From Flavobacterium frigidimaris (lineage in GTDB: Bacteria > Bacteroidota > Bacteroidia > Flavobacteriales > Flavobacteriaceae): a DNA stretch of 64,000 nt. This document shows, piece after piece, positions 27,806 to 40,686 of this stretch. Made by a program: the position numbers and the translations under genes. Location of the stretch: assembly GCA_900129595.1 (NCBI GenBank), contig FQWG01000008.1:1-64000 (forward strand). The letters run 5' to 3'. The first letter of the stretch is position 1, and every line of letters starts with the position of its first letter. The notes under the pieces are model-generated. The model was given only the letters and a program-made list of their open reading frames with translations, searched no databases and was not told the DNA's origin.

Positions 27806-29791
27806 TCATTTAATTTTCAATTTCAAAACATTCACAGAATATGCAGGCAATTTCCATTGCGCTTTCTCCCCTTTCAGTTTGTATTCGCTTTCTTTTGGGC
27901 TTATCTTTTTAGGATCTGAAAATGTGTTTTCATCTTGTAAATTCGGACTTGTCAGTGTTGTTAAATTTCCTTTAAACTCTAATTTATTTCCTTTTAAATC
28001 AATAATAATATCCTGTGCCTCTGCCGATGTATTGACGACTTTTATAATTACTTCTTTGGTTTTACTGTCTTTTACGGCAGATGCGTACAAATTGTTTTGT
28101 CCTGTCAATGGTTTTCCGTCTTGGGTAATCGCTAATAAATCTGTTCCTTTATTGAGAGAAAACAACTTTTGTACATAGTAATTCGCTGAACCATACGTTT
28201 CGAGATTATTGAACCAAATCATGTCCGGTGTCCACTGCCAGGCCTCTTCGTGGGCCATTAGCGGCGCATAAGAAGTTAGAGTAACTACCTCAGCATTTCG
28301 CTCTAATCCGGTCATAAAAGCAGCTTCAGAAAATGCACATTCCCAATTATTCCTGTTATTGGGATTTGCCCCTGAAACACTTTGCGCCGCATATTCGCCT
28401 GCAAATATTTTTGGCCCTTTTCTGTCGTAGCTATCATAACGCCCCGCATTTTCTCTGAACCATTGCGGACTTTTATAATAATGCTCGTCGATCAGTTCTG
28501 CATCAAGCTTTTTAAGTTCCTGCATGGCATAATCAAAATGTTCCCCATCCGGCGAAGGTCCGCTTCCGGATACGATAATTATTTTTGGATATTTTGCTTT
28601 TATTGCTTTTTCAAATACTTTGTATCTTTCGATATAATCCGGTCCCCATTGTTCGTTTCCAACTCCAATGTATTTTAGATTAAATGGTTTTGGATGCCCC
28701 ATATCGGAACGCAATTTCCCCCATGGCGTATCAATTGTTCCATTGGCAAATTCAATCAAATCTAAAGCGTCTTTTATATAAGGATCCAATTCTTCGATAG
28801 GTGCGAGTTCTCCGGTGTTGTACTGGCAGGCCATTCCACAGCTTAAAATAGGTAACGGTTCTGCCCCGATATCTTCCGAAAGCTGAAAATATTCATAAAA
28901 TCCCAAACCGAAACTCTGAAAATAATCAGGCGTCTGTTTATGTCCAAATTCGACATTCCAGCGGTTCATCATCGTTTTTCTGTTCTCTACTTCCCCCACC
29001 GATTTTTTCCATTGATAACGGTCTGCGAGGGTTCTTCCTTCCACAATACAACCGCCCGGAAAACGCAAAAATCCGGGTTTCATATCATACAAAAGCTGGA
29101 CAATATCTTTGCGTAAACCATTTTTCCTGTTTTTCCAGGTATCTTCCGGAAATAGTGAAATCATATCTAAATCAATGGTTCCTGTTCCTTCAAAAGTTAT
29201 TTTTAATCTGGCCTTTGCCTCCGTTTGTGTGGCAGTAAATTGTGAGGTATAATTGTTCCATTCTTTTGATGACGGAATTATGCTGGTTTCTCCCAAAACC
29301 TTTTGGTCTTTATCGATAAACTGAAAGATGATTTTTTTGATCGTTCCGTCAGGGTTAGCTACTTTTAAGGAAAGATTATATTTCGCATCTTTCTTAATTC
29401 CCATTCCTCTAAAACCTTCATTGATGATGGCATATCCTTTATCGTCGTTGATCAGAATACGACAGAAATTAGGATTGTTTTTATTTTCTGAAACGTTAAC
29501 AGGTGTTGCTACACCGGATTGCATATTCATAGAAGACCTTTTGGTATTGGGCTGCTCCCATCCCATTAAGGGTTTGTCAAACTCAAAAGAGCGGTTTTTA
29601 ATCATTTCAGCATACAATCCTCCATCGGCAGCAAAATTGATATCTTCAAAAAACAAACCAAACATGGTGGGCTGTATTTTGGTAACCGTTTTAGCAATAT
29701 CAACCTCTAATGTTGCCTTTTGGGCATTCGCATACAGACTGCCGAACAACAGACTGCAAATAGCCCATTTTGAAATAGTATTCTTTTTCAT
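27806..29791 (-). CDS. Secreted GH51 alpha-L-arabinofuranosidase
   Basis: A 661-aa exported enzyme that releases terminal alpha-L-arabinofuranose from arabinan or arabinoxylan. Signal peptide 1-23 (ending A-N-A-Q). A carbohydrate-binding insertion (about 90-210, CBM4/9-like) precedes the TIM barrel. The acid/base glutamate is E380 in G-V-G-N-E-Q-W-G and the nucleophile is E466 in I-F-A-G-E-Y-A-A-Q-S, followed by the C-terminal beta-sandwich. Length is usual for Bacteroidota GH51. It is the last gene of the minus-strand pectin block, 80 bases after the GH28 gene before it, so it may be read through from there. Confidence 0.92.
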   Translation of the reverse strand: MKKNTISKWAICSLLFGSLYANAQKATLEVDIAKTVTKIQPTMFGLFFEDINFAADGGLYAEMIKNRSFEFDKPLMGWEQPNTKRSSMNMQSGVATPVNVSENKNNPNFCRILINDDKGYAIINEGFRGMGIKKDAKYNLSLKVANPDGTIKKIIFQFIDKDQKVLGETSIIPSSKEWNNYTSQFTATQTEAKARLKITFEGTGTIDLDMISLFPEDTWKNRKNGLRKDIVQLLYDMKPGFLRFPGGCIVEGRTLADRYQWKKSVGEVENRKTMMNRWNVEFGHKQTPDYFQSFGLGFYEYFQLSEDIGAEPLPILSCGMACQYNTGELAPIEELDPYIKDALDLIEFANGTIDTPWGKLRSDMGHPKPFNLKYIGVGNEQWGPDYIERYKVFEKAIKAKYPKIIIVSGSGPSPDGEHFDYAMQELKKLDAELIDEHYYKSPQWFRENAGRYDSYDRKGPKIFAGEYAAQSVSGANPNNRNNWECAFSEAAFMTGLERNAEVVTLTSYAPLMAHEEAWQWTPDMIWFNNLETYGSANYYVQKLFSLNKGTDLLAITQDGKPLTGQNNLYASAVKDSKTKEVIIKVVNTSAEAQDIIIDLKGNKLEFKGNLTTLTSPNLQDENTFSDPKKISPKESEYKLKGEKAQWKLPAYSVNVLKLKIK

Positions 29792-29871
29792 TTTGATATA
29801 TTGAATTGATCTTCTAAGAGATAATTAATTTTAAACACATCGTTTATTATGTGAAGGAAATTGGTTTATTT

Positions 29872-31314
29872 TTAATGCTTTTTTACAGCTTTTAACTTCT
29901 CAGGAAAAGCGGATTGCCCTTCCAGATTATTTATGATTAGCGAATCTACATTTTTACTTTCGACTGCGTATGTAAAATAGTCCGGTTTATTTTTCCCCCA
30001 TTCTACAGAACAGTTTTGCATTTTGATTTTCTCTGCCGAATCAAAATAGAAACCGGCTGTACTTCCTTTTACAAAACCTTCTAATTCAGACGGACGACGA
30101 TCATAAATACCGCCCTGATGCGGGGTTGTTTTATCTATAAAAACACTGACATTGTCAAAAACTATATTTTGTATTTTGTCTTTAGATTCTGCACTTACAT
30201 ATACTCCATTTTCTCCTGTGCATTGAATATTGGTAAAATAGATATTTTTTATTTCGCCCACTTTTCCCTCGACAGCTCCTTTTGGAAAACGCCAATTGGC
30301 ATCTTTATGATTTCCTTTTGCCCTGCGATATGCCGTAATATAAATAGGCTCTGCTTTTCCCCACCAGGTATCAGTCGTTAATTTTCCTTCGATAATGATA
30401 TTAGAAAATAGAACATCACTGACTGTTCCCTCGTCTCTATTCTGAATTCCTAAGGCACGATTGCTGTTTTTGATAATGCAATTATTAAATACCACCTGTC
30501 TGATAGCATCCATATTTTCTGAACCAATCTTTATTGCGCAGCTGCTGCTGGTCATGGTACAATTGGTAACCGTTATATTTTCGCAGGCTCCAAATTCTTC
30601 AAATTCACGTCTGTTTTTCAGACAGATACAATCATCCCCGCTTTCGATATAACAATCGCTGATTCGGACATTTTTGCAATGGTCTAAATCGATACCATCG
30701 CTATTGCGTACTTTTAGACTGTTTAGTAATGTAATGCCGCTAATAACAACATCATTGCAACCTACAAGATGAATAGTCCAATAGGCCGAATTCCCGATAT
30801 GAACATCTCTTATCCTGATATTTTTTCCGCCAATAATTGTCAACACATGCGGTCTTGGATCTAAAACTGTAAAAGGTTTCAAAACATAAGAATCTTCTAA
30901 TTCCTTTCCCATAAAAGAAATTCCGTTTCCGTCTATTTCTCCCGTTCCGCTAATGCTGAAATTTTCTACATTTTCTCCTCCTATCCAGATTGTCCCTTCT
31001 CCCGGATTGCTTCGAAAAGCACTTTTGGTATATAATTTCTCATCGGGACTTGCGAGTAATTTCGCTCCGGCTTCGATATGCAGCTCTATTCCTGACTTTA
31101 CATCAAATGGTCCTGACAAAAAAGTAAACGGTGCCGGTATTAATACTCTTCCGCCCGTTTTGCTGCAGGCGTCTATTGCTTTTTGAATCGCTGCTGCATC
31201 ATTGGTTTTGCCATCTCCTTTGGCTCCGTATTTTTTTATATCATAAACCTTTTGCGCTGTGGCTGTCAGAGAAAAACAAAAAAGGGTGATGCCGATTATA
31301 AGTTGCTTTATCAT
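29872..31314 (-). CDS. Secreted GH28 family glycosidase (rhamnogalacturonan/polygalacturonan type)
   Basis: A 480-aa right-handed beta-helix protein with signal peptide 1-20 (ending T-A-T-A-Q). The N-terminal motif D-I-K-K-Y-G-A-K-G-D-G-K-T-N-D-A-A-A-I-Q-K-A-I is typical of GH28. The aspartates are present (N-S-D-G-I-D and G-D-D-C-I). The usual catalytic G-H-G region is replaced by C-A-I-K-I-G-S and the R-I-K motif by L-G-I-Q-N, as in a divergent bacterial subgroup whose substrates differ from plain homogalacturonan. Placement with GH51 and GH2 suggests pectin side chains or rhamnogalacturonan. Spaced 58 bases from the preceding GH28 gene. Confidence 0.88.
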   Translation of the reverse strand: MIKQLIIGITLFCFSLTATAQKVYDIKKYGAKGDGKTNDAAAIQKAIDACSKTGGRVLIPAPFTFLSGPFDVKSGIELHIEAGAKLLASPDEKLYTKSAFRSNPGEGTIWIGGENVENFSISGTGEIDGNGISFMGKELEDSYVLKPFTVLDPRPHVLTIIGGKNIRIRDVHIGNSAYWTIHLVGCNDVVISGITLLNSLKVRNSDGIDLDHCKNVRISDCYIESGDDCICLKNRREFEEFGACENITVTNCTMTSSSCAIKIGSENMDAIRQVVFNNCIIKNSNRALGIQNRDEGTVSDVLFSNIIIEGKLTTDTWWGKAEPIYITAYRRAKGNHKDANWRFPKGAVEGKVGEIKNIYFTNIQCTGENGVYVSAESKDKIQNIVFDNVSVFIDKTTPHQGGIYDRRPSELEGFVKGSTAGFYFDSAEKIKMQNCSVEWGKNKPDYFTYAVESKNVDSLIINNLEGQSAFPEKLKAVKKH

Positions 31315-31372
31315 TTTATTTTTTTATTAAAAGATTGCTTTAAAATCTCTTTGTGAGTTTTGGTAATTGAAT

Positions 31373-32932
31373 TTATTTTGACGGCAATACAAATGTATTT
31401 TGTTTGGGTTCTATTTTTCTTTTTACAGCAGCTGCATCCAGATTATCGGATCTGACATCCTTAAAAACAATTTGATTTGTTTTGTCTGAAGGCACATTTA
31501 TATCCTTCATGACAAGTCCGTTTACATCGTCAAAAACAAATGCGGGACGGAAATCTTCTTTTTCTAGAATCAATTTTATATTTTTCATTTCGATTCCGTT
31601 TACGTGGCGCACATAAAATCCCCACGAAGGCAATTCTCCAAACATGGTAAATTCCGGATAGCCTTTTACGTTCTCTAACACATCTTTTAATCTTGTCAAA
31701 GGCAGATAGGCCATTCCTTTTGTTGCTCTGCCGGGATAGGTAATTTCGATATTTTCTAATGTTACATTTTCAATAGAATGTCCCGGGATTCCGGCAATGG
31801 AAGACGGGAAAGGATTATGGAAATAATCTACTTCTGGGCCGCGCAAATCATAATCGATATCCGGACGCCCGAAAGGAATTTGGGCTTTTACATTTTTGAT
31901 CGACACATTTTTAATATAACCCGGCTGTCCTCCGTTTCTGTGACCTAACCTAATCAGAATAGCATTTCCTGTGTTTACAGCTGTAATATTCGAAACGTTG
32001 ATATTCTCAATTTCAGCACCATCAACAGATTCTATAGCAATAGCTGATCTGAAAGTATCAAAAACCTGAATATTTTCTATCGTTACATTTTTGAAACTTC
32101 CGTAAGAACCTGTCCCAAATTTAACGGCATTGGCACTTGATCTAATGGTACAGTTGGCGATATAAATGTTATTGTTCTGCAATCCCGGAGAATCTGATTT
32201 TAAACAAATCCCGTCATCGGCAGAATTGACATCGCAATTTGTTACTCTTACATTTTCACAGCCGTCGATATCAATTCCGTCATTGTTCCAATAGGCCCTG
32301 CTGTCTACTTTTACATAATCAACTACAATGTTGCTGCTTTGCTCAAAACACTGCACCCAACCCGGACTATTTTTGAGCGTGATGTGGGTCATGGTAATGG
32401 AATCACATTTTACAAAAGAAACCAGTTTTCCTCTTCCATCAGAAGGGCGCAGTCTTCTGTAGTTATAATTGGGATCAATTTTTACTCCGGTATGATGCAG
32501 GCTGTCAACTGCAAGTGCCAATTCCCTACCCTGTCCGTCAATAATTCCTTTTCCGGAAATAGCAATATTTTTCGCGGCATGAGCCAGCACCAAAGCTCTT
32601 ATTCCTTCATATTTTGGATAATCATTCGGATCTGTGCTTCCTAACAAAACCGCTCCATCTTCAAAAAACAATTCCACACCACTTTTTAAAACGATACTTC
32701 CGGATAAAAACGTTCCTTTTGAAAAGACAACTCTTCCTCCTTTATTTTTATTTGCCGCATCAATGGCTTTTTGAATGGCTTTAGTATTTACTGTTTTGCC
32801 ATCGGCCACAGCTCCATAAAAAGTAACCCGATACTCTTTTTTCTTAACGGCATACATTTCAACATTAAAACTCAACTGTAAAAGAAAAAGTAAAACGATA
32901 CAACTTTTGAAAATTTTCTTATTATTATTCAT
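31373..32932 (-). CDS. Secreted GH28 family glycosidase, second paralogue
   Basis: A 519-aa beta-helix enzyme with the Y-G-A-V-A-D-G-K-T-V-N-T-K-A-I-Q-K-A-I start, the aspartate motifs N-N-D-G-I-D and A-D-D-G-I-C-L-K, and S-A-N-A-V-K-F-G-T-G-S where G-H-G is expected. Like its neighbour it lacks the canonical histidine, and the R-I-K is not obvious. The frame is open to 32986, but that overlaps the symporter gene; the ATG at 32930-32932 (M-N-N-N-K-K-I-F-K-S-C) gives a proper signal peptide, and an ATG at 32948-32950 is a less likely alternative. The gene is 28 bases downstream of the symporter gene. Confidence 0.87.
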   Translation of the reverse strand: MNNNKKIFKSCIVLLFLLQLSFNVEMYAVKKKEYRVTFYGAVADGKTVNTKAIQKAIDAANKNKGGRVVFSKGTFLSGSIVLKSGVELFFEDGAVLLGSTDPNDYPKYEGIRALVLAHAAKNIAISGKGIIDGQGRELALAVDSLHHTGVKIDPNYNYRRLRPSDGRGKLVSFVKCDSITMTHITLKNSPGWVQCFEQSSNIVVDYVKVDSRAYWNNDGIDIDGCENVRVTNCDVNSADDGICLKSDSPGLQNNNIYIANCTIRSSANAVKFGTGSYGSFKNVTIENIQVFDTFRSAIAIESVDGAEIENINVSNITAVNTGNAILIRLGHRNGGQPGYIKNVSIKNVKAQIPFGRPDIDYDLRGPEVDYFHNPFPSSIAGIPGHSIENVTLENIEITYPGRATKGMAYLPLTRLKDVLENVKGYPEFTMFGELPSWGFYVRHVNGIEMKNIKLILEKEDFRPAFVFDDVNGLVMKDINVPSDKTNQIVFKDVRSDNLDAAAVKRKIEPKQNTFVLPSK

Positions 32933-32960
32933 AATTATTTTTTTACGCATTAATTTAAAA

Positions 32961-34598
32961 TTACCAAAAGACCGTATATAATGCAATCAATATTCCGCTG
33001 ATAATGAATGATCCAATAATAAACTCTGAGGACACCCTGAACATCGATTTGTCTATTTCGATTTTTAATGTTTTCTGCTGTTCTTCGCTTTCAGGATTAA
33101 AAAGGCTGATGGCAACCATTATCAATACGATTAAAAAGAAAGAAATCGTCATTCTGTCTAAGAAAGGATAATCCGGAAAAGCGCCATTTGTCCATACCGG
33201 CAGGAACTTTAATACTGCTGCAATTGGCACTGTCAGCAATGCTCCTGCAAGTCCGGCTGATGGCGTTGTTTTTTTCCAGAACATTCCCAATAAGAATATA
33301 GCCAAAACTCCCGGCGAAAAGAAACCAACATATTCTTGTATGAACTGATAGGCCTGATCTAATGATTTTAATGCCGGAGCTACTAATGCTGCAATAAACA
33401 TAGCAATGACAACCACCCATCTTCCGGTCAATACCAATTTTCTTTCTGATGCTTCTTTGTTAAAATATTTTTTATAAATATCTAAGGAAAAAATAGTCGA
33501 AATACTATTGGCTTTACCCGCTAAAGAAGCCACTATTGCTGCGGTTAATGCCGCCAGGGCAACTCCTTTTAATCCTGCAGGCAATAAATTCATTAAGGTT
33601 GGATAGGCCTGATCCGGTTTTAAAACTCCTGCAGCATCTACCATTTCTTTTTGAAACATGCCGTTTTGATGCATTACATACATGGCAATACCGGGTAAAA
33701 CAGCAATAATAGGAACTAATAATTTTAAAAATGCAGCAAATAAGATTCCTTTTCGGGCCGTTTTCAAATCAGCTCCCAAAGCTCTCTGAACAATGTACTG
33801 ATTACAGCCCCAATACGCCAGATTATTAATTAACATACCACCTACCAGTACTGAGATTCCAGGTAATTCAGCATAATGAGGATTCGATTTATCAAGGATC
33901 ATATGCAGGTGACCCGGCGCTTCTTCTTTTAAGACCATCAGCCCTTTCAGGATATCTTTTCCAAAACCAAACTGCTCTGACAATAAAGTCAGGGACAAAT
34001 AAGTGGTTACCAAACCGCCCATAATCAATACGATAACCTGAAACATATCAGTATATCCTATGACTTTCATTCCTCCTAACGTTACTATTATCGAGAATAA
34101 ACTTAACCCAATAACGCAAAACTGAAAGCTCACCGGTGCAATCGATGAGATGGCCAAAGCACCTAAATATATGATGGAGGTAAGATTGACAAATACATAA
34201 ATCAACAACCAGATGATGGCCATGATAGTACTTACTGTACCGTTGTATCTTTTTGCCAAAAATTGCGGCATGGTAAATATCTTATTTTTAAGATAGACTG
34301 GTAAAATAAATACCGCGACAACAATCAGTGTCGCTGCAGCCATCCATTCATAAGAAGCAATCGCCAGTCCGATTGCAAAACCTGAACCGCTCATTCCTAT
34401 AAAATGTTCAGCTGAGATATTAGAAGCGATCAATGATGCTCCAATTGCCCACCAGGTAAGGGAACCTTCAGCAAGGAAATACTCGTTGGAACTCGTAGTT
34501 GCATTTTTCTTGCTTCTATATATATACATTCCGTAACTCGAGACCAATACGAAATAAATAAAGAAGACAATGTAATCTGCGGTTTGTAATGCATTCAT
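32961..34598 (-). CDS. Sodium/solute symporter (SSS family), likely sugar or uronate importer
   Basis: A 545-aa inner-membrane protein with about 13-14 hydrophobic segments. The SSS (SGLT-like) pattern is seen in the N-terminal S-K-K-N-A-T-T-S-S-N-E-Y-F-L-A-E-G, I-G-A-S-L-I-A-S-N-I-S-A-E-H-F-I-G and the W-G-C-N-Q-Y-I-V-Q-R segment. It lies directly upstream of two GH28 genes, so it probably imports monosaccharides or galacturonic/rhamnose products freed by them. The substrate is inferred from the neighbours only. Confidence 0.9.
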   Translation of the reverse strand: MNALQTADYIVFFIYFVLVSSYGMYIYRSKKNATTSSNEYFLAEGSLTWWAIGASLIASNISAEHFIGMSGSGFAIGLAIASYEWMAAATLIVVAVFILPVYLKNKIFTMPQFLAKRYNGTVSTIMAIIWLLIYVFVNLTSIIYLGALAISSIAPVSFQFCVIGLSLFSIIVTLGGMKVIGYTDMFQVIVLIMGGLVTTYLSLTLLSEQFGFGKDILKGLMVLKEEAPGHLHMILDKSNPHYAELPGISVLVGGMLINNLAYWGCNQYIVQRALGADLKTARKGILFAAFLKLLVPIIAVLPGIAMYVMHQNGMFQKEMVDAAGVLKPDQAYPTLMNLLPAGLKGVALAALTAAIVASLAGKANSISTIFSLDIYKKYFNKEASERKLVLTGRWVVVIAMFIAALVAPALKSLDQAYQFIQEYVGFFSPGVLAIFLLGMFWKKTTPSAGLAGALLTVPIAAVLKFLPVWTNGAFPDYPFLDRMTISFFLIVLIMVAISLFNPESEEQQKTLKIEIDKSMFRVSSEFIIGSFIISGILIALYTVFW

Positions 34599-34730
34599 AA
34601 TGATGTGGTTATTTTTTGGTTAGTCAGTAAAATGTATTCTTAAAATGTTTGGTTCTCCAAACAAATCATAAAGCTTCTCAAAGCTTAAATATTAAATCTA
34701 TGTATCTATACTCTTTTCTCTTCTCTCTTC

Positions 34731-35876
34731 TTAAACTTTCAAAAACCATCTCTTTTTATACAAAAAATAAAGCAACAAAAGCTGTACAAAGGTGATGGAC
34801 AGTGCAGTAAAAACGGGCTGCCAAATAAGCGGTGTAAACTTTATAATGCCGCCAAATACGTATTGGGCAGTGTGTGCAAAATCAACTAAACCTTCTGCTG
34901 CTATATAAATCAAAATCGAATTTGAACCGATCAACAATAAAGGAAATGCCCATTTATGAAATCCCAAAAGATCAATTACGAGATAGAAAAAAGTAAAAAA
35001 CAAAATGCTAAATCCGCCTACAAAACATACAAAAGAGCTGGTCCATAAATGTTTATTGATTGGAAAATCATAATCCCAAATAACTCCTATCCCAATCAAA
35101 ACAATTGCAGCAAGAATCATTACGGCCAATTTATTCCCTGATGAAAAATGGTTGTTCGTCTTTAAAAATGTTCCTAAAAACACGCCCAGTAAAGCTGTTG
35201 CAACAGCAGGAATTGTCGAAAACAAACCTTCAGGATCATAGACTGTGCTGTGCAGTCTTCCGGGTAAAAACAAACGATCAATATAACCTTCTAAGGAACC
35301 TTCTTTGGTTAGAACGCCCGCACCAAAATCAGGAACCGGAATAAATTTCATTGCCAGATAATATCCTGCCAGAATACCTGTAAACCAAAGCAATTGTGAC
35401 TTGAGATTAAAATTCAAATAAATCAGTCCGGCAAAAAACCAGGCAAGTCCGATACGTCCCAAAACACTTGCAAAACGCGTTTGGTCGAATCCGTCAAAGC
35501 GTAATAATCCGTTGACAACAAATCCCAAAAACAATAAGATACAGGTTCTTTTAAGCATTGATCTGTATATTTTTTTCTTTTCTTTTGATGGCAGTTCCCT
35601 TGGAGTTTTGACACCAGCAAGATTCATTTTCTTTTCGAAAGAATACGGCATTGAAACTCCTGCAACAAATAAAAATATCGGAAAGATCATATCATAAAAC
35701 GTAATTCCATTCCACTCCGCGTGATGCAATTGCGAGGACATCCAGATAAAAACCGGAATTGGCACAGCCTTTGCCAGCGCATGCATGATATGTTCGCCGC
35801 TCATAATCCAAAACATAACAAACCCTCTTAGAGCATCTAAAGAAATTAATCTATCCGGTGTAATTGCTTTACTCAT
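34731..35876 (-). CDS. DUF5009 / HGSNAT-like acyltransferase family membrane protein
   Basis: A 381-aa integral membrane protein with about ten segments. It begins with R-L-I-S-L-D-A-L-R-G-F-V-M-F-W-I, the family start with a buried acyl-transfer region, and has Y-D-M-I-F-P-I-F-L-F-V-A-G-V-S-M-P in helix 2-3. Related eukaryotic heparan alpha-glucosaminide N-acetyltransferase transfers acetyl groups across a membrane to amino sugars; in Bacteroidota, genes like this sit in glycan loci (NagX-like). Here it may acetylate or deacetylate a sugar, but the substrate is unknown. Located between the symporter and the beta-galactosidase genes. Confidence 0.8.
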   Translation of the reverse strand: MSKAITPDRLISLDALRGFVMFWIMSGEHIMHALAKAVPIPVFIWMSSQLHHAEWNGITFYDMIFPIFLFVAGVSMPYSFEKKMNLAGVKTPRELPSKEKKKIYRSMLKRTCILLFLGFVVNGLLRFDGFDQTRFASVLGRIGLAWFFAGLIYLNFNLKSQLLWFTGILAGYYLAMKFIPVPDFGAGVLTKEGSLEGYIDRLFLPGRLHSTVYDPEGLFSTIPAVATALLGVFLGTFLKTNNHFSSGNKLAVMILAAIVLIGIGVIWDYDFPINKHLWTSSFVCFVGGFSILFFTFFYLVIDLLGFHKWAFPLLLIGSNSILIYIAAEGLVDFAHTAQYVFGGIIKFTPLIWQPVFTALSITFVQLLLLYFLYKKRWFLKV

Positions 35877-36004
35877 ATTCTACTTTATTTAAAAGCATAT
35901 TTTATCTATTGATCTCTTTTTTGAGTATCAATATTTTTTTCTATTTAGTCATGATATATCCCTACAGATCGCCAAAATTGCGATTGTATGATGGCAGAAA
36001 TTTT

Positions 36005-36049
36005 GACAATTAAAACCAGCAACAGGTACTTTTACTGCTTTTAATTGTC
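36005..36049 (-). repeat. 11-bp perfect stem-loop downstream of the GH2 gene
   Basis: GACAATTAAAA (36005-36015) pairs exactly with TTTTAATTGTC (36039-36049). It lies six bases past the GH2 stop codon. On the minus strand it is followed by AAAATTTC and not by a T-run, so it may stabilise the 3' end of the transcript instead of terminating it. Confidence 0.5.
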
Positions 36050-36054
36050 CTTTC

Positions 36055-39372
<3,318 letters not shown>

Positions 39373-39382
39373 ATGTAACCTT

Positions 39383-40255
39383 TTAAAACTTCATTTTCTC
39401 AGGCAAATATTTAGCGACTAGTTCTTTATAATAAGGCAATAACGCTTTTACATCGGGTTTAACAGGTGCTTTTGTATACAAATCATAAGGATTGAATTTG
39501 CGCACCCAGTCAAACATTTCGATGTCTTTCTCATTCATCAAATGTGCATAGGCATTTTCTTTGTGCTGTGAATAAAATGAATGGTAACGAATCATATATA
39601 ATGCAGGATCCGGCAAATAATCTTTCATAATCTGATACAGATATTCATCATGTCCCCAGCTCATTTTTACATTTTCAAGTCCACAGTTTTCAGTATAAAC
39701 CCCAAATTTCGTATTGAATCTTTCATCTGTATAATCGGGATTTTCCTTAAAAAATTCAGGATATACAATTTTATCGGAGTAAGAACAGCCTACCGGAAAT
39801 GTGTCGCCAACAACGGCCCATTGCGGTTCGCCAAACAAACACAGAATTTTTCCTAAATCGTGTATAAATCCCGTTAGTACAAACCAATCCGGATGACCAT
39901 CTGCCCTAATGGCTTCAGAGGTCTGCAAAAGGTGTTGTGTCTGGTCTAAATCTATATCGGGATCGCTGTCGTCTACAAGTGTATTGAGAAAATCAACAGC
40001 TTCCCAAATCGACATTTCTTTTTTATTAAACTGTAAAAATTCAGCTTCTTTACTGCACACAAAATCATAAGTCTGATAGGTGTGATTTATTCTGTAAAAC
40101 TCCTTAACGGTTTCTACTCTTTCTGAATCGACATAATTTCGAAACTCATCTTTCTCCTTTACAGGTTCAGACGGATCCGGATAGCGTACTAACAAATCGT
40201 CTTCCCACTCATCCAGATTATGCAACGGATTATTACTGTCTATTGGCTTTTTCAT
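39383..40255 (-). CDS. Myo-inositol oxygenase
   Basis: A 290-aa non-haem di-iron enzyme that cleaves myo-inositol with O2 to give D-glucuronate. The match to the animal and plant enzyme runs over nearly the whole length: [17 protein letters not shown], then [18 protein letters not shown], then [11 protein letters not shown]. All six iron ligands are present: H108, H132, D133, H202, H225 and D258. It is cytoplasmic (no signal peptide). A good Bacteroidota promoter lies at 40283-40310 upstream, so it is probably transcribed on its own. The enzyme is mostly eukaryotic and much rarer in bacteria, so its place in a glycan locus is notable. Confidence 0.95.
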   Translation of the reverse strand: MKKPIDSNNPLHNLDEWEDDLLVRYPDPSEPVKEKDEFRNYVDSERVETVKEFYRINHTYQTYDFVCSKEAEFLQFNKKEMSIWEAVDFLNTLVDDSDPDIDLDQTQHLLQTSEAIRADGHPDWFVLTGFIHDLGKILCLFGEPQWAVVGDTFPVGCSYSDKIVYPEFFKENPDYTDERFNTKFGVYTENCGLENVKMSWGHDEYLYQIMKDYLPDPALYMIRYHSFYSQHKENAYAHLMNEKDIEMFDWVRKFNPYDLYTKAPVKPDVKALLPYYKELVAKYLPEKMKF

Positions 40256-40282
40256 AAGATCTAAAAATTAATTGTTACCAGA

Positions 40283-40310
40283 CAAAAATAGAGTTACAAA
40301 CCGCAATCAA
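40283..40310 (-). promoter_or_regulatory. Predicted promoter of the inositol oxygenase gene
   Basis: Read on the minus strand, TATTTTTG (40283-40290; TAnnTTTG -7 box) is preceded 17 bases upstream by TTG (40308-40310; -33 box), the Flavobacterium consensus. Transcription would begin near 40275, about 20 bases before the ATG. Confidence 0.5.
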
Positions 40311-40480
40311 AATGGATTAATACATCAAAAACATGGATAGATTTTAAATTTATGTGATTTTTTCAATAAAAAACAGTTACCAAACTAATTGTAAATCAAG
40401 AGTAAAGGGTTTTATCACTTGATATAACACTGGTATTAGATAAATTACTTTACAGAGACGCACTGCTTGTTTCTGTACCA

Positions 40481-40564
40481 TATAAAATGTGTAGATTCCG
40501 CCACGAATTGCACGAATCTACACGAATTTATTGGTGATAATTTGCAGAATTTGTGGTGAAAAAA
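40481..40564. repeat. Hairpin repeat unit 1
   Basis: First of two direct repeats with a 109-base offset. It contains CGCCACGAAT at 40499-40508, GTG-ATAATTTG words, and a partial inverted arm ATTTGTGGTG at 40549-40558 with two mismatches. Confidence 0.7.
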
Positions 40565-40589
40565 ATACAGCCAAGACGTACCTCTGCAG

Positions 40590-40673
40590 TATAAAATGTG
40601 TAAATATCGCCACGAATCGTACGAATCTACACGAATTAATTGGTGATAATTTACGAAATTCGTGGCGAGAAAA
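40590..40673. repeat. Hairpin repeat unit 2
   Basis: Second unit, about 85% identical to the first by eye. CGCCACGAAT (40608-40617) and ATTCGTGGCG (40658-40667) form a perfect 10-bp inverted repeat. Both units end a few bases from the DUF2339 stop codon. Confidence 0.7.
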
Positions 40674-40686
40674 AGATCATTTCTAT

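Larger units (their letters stand above)
40256..40686. other. 431-base intergenic region with promoter and repeat pair
   Basis: No coding frame. It contains the inositol oxygenase promoter on the left (40283-40310), about 170 bases of unstructured AT-rich sequence, and the two hairpin repeat units at 40481-40564 and 40590-40673 next to the stop of the DUF2339 gene. Confidence 0.6.

Noticed and set aside
40481..40673. CRISPR array
   Set aside because: Only two long units of about 84 bases separated by a short unrelated stretch, with internal hairpins and no cas genes; this is a tandem repeat, not a CRISPR.
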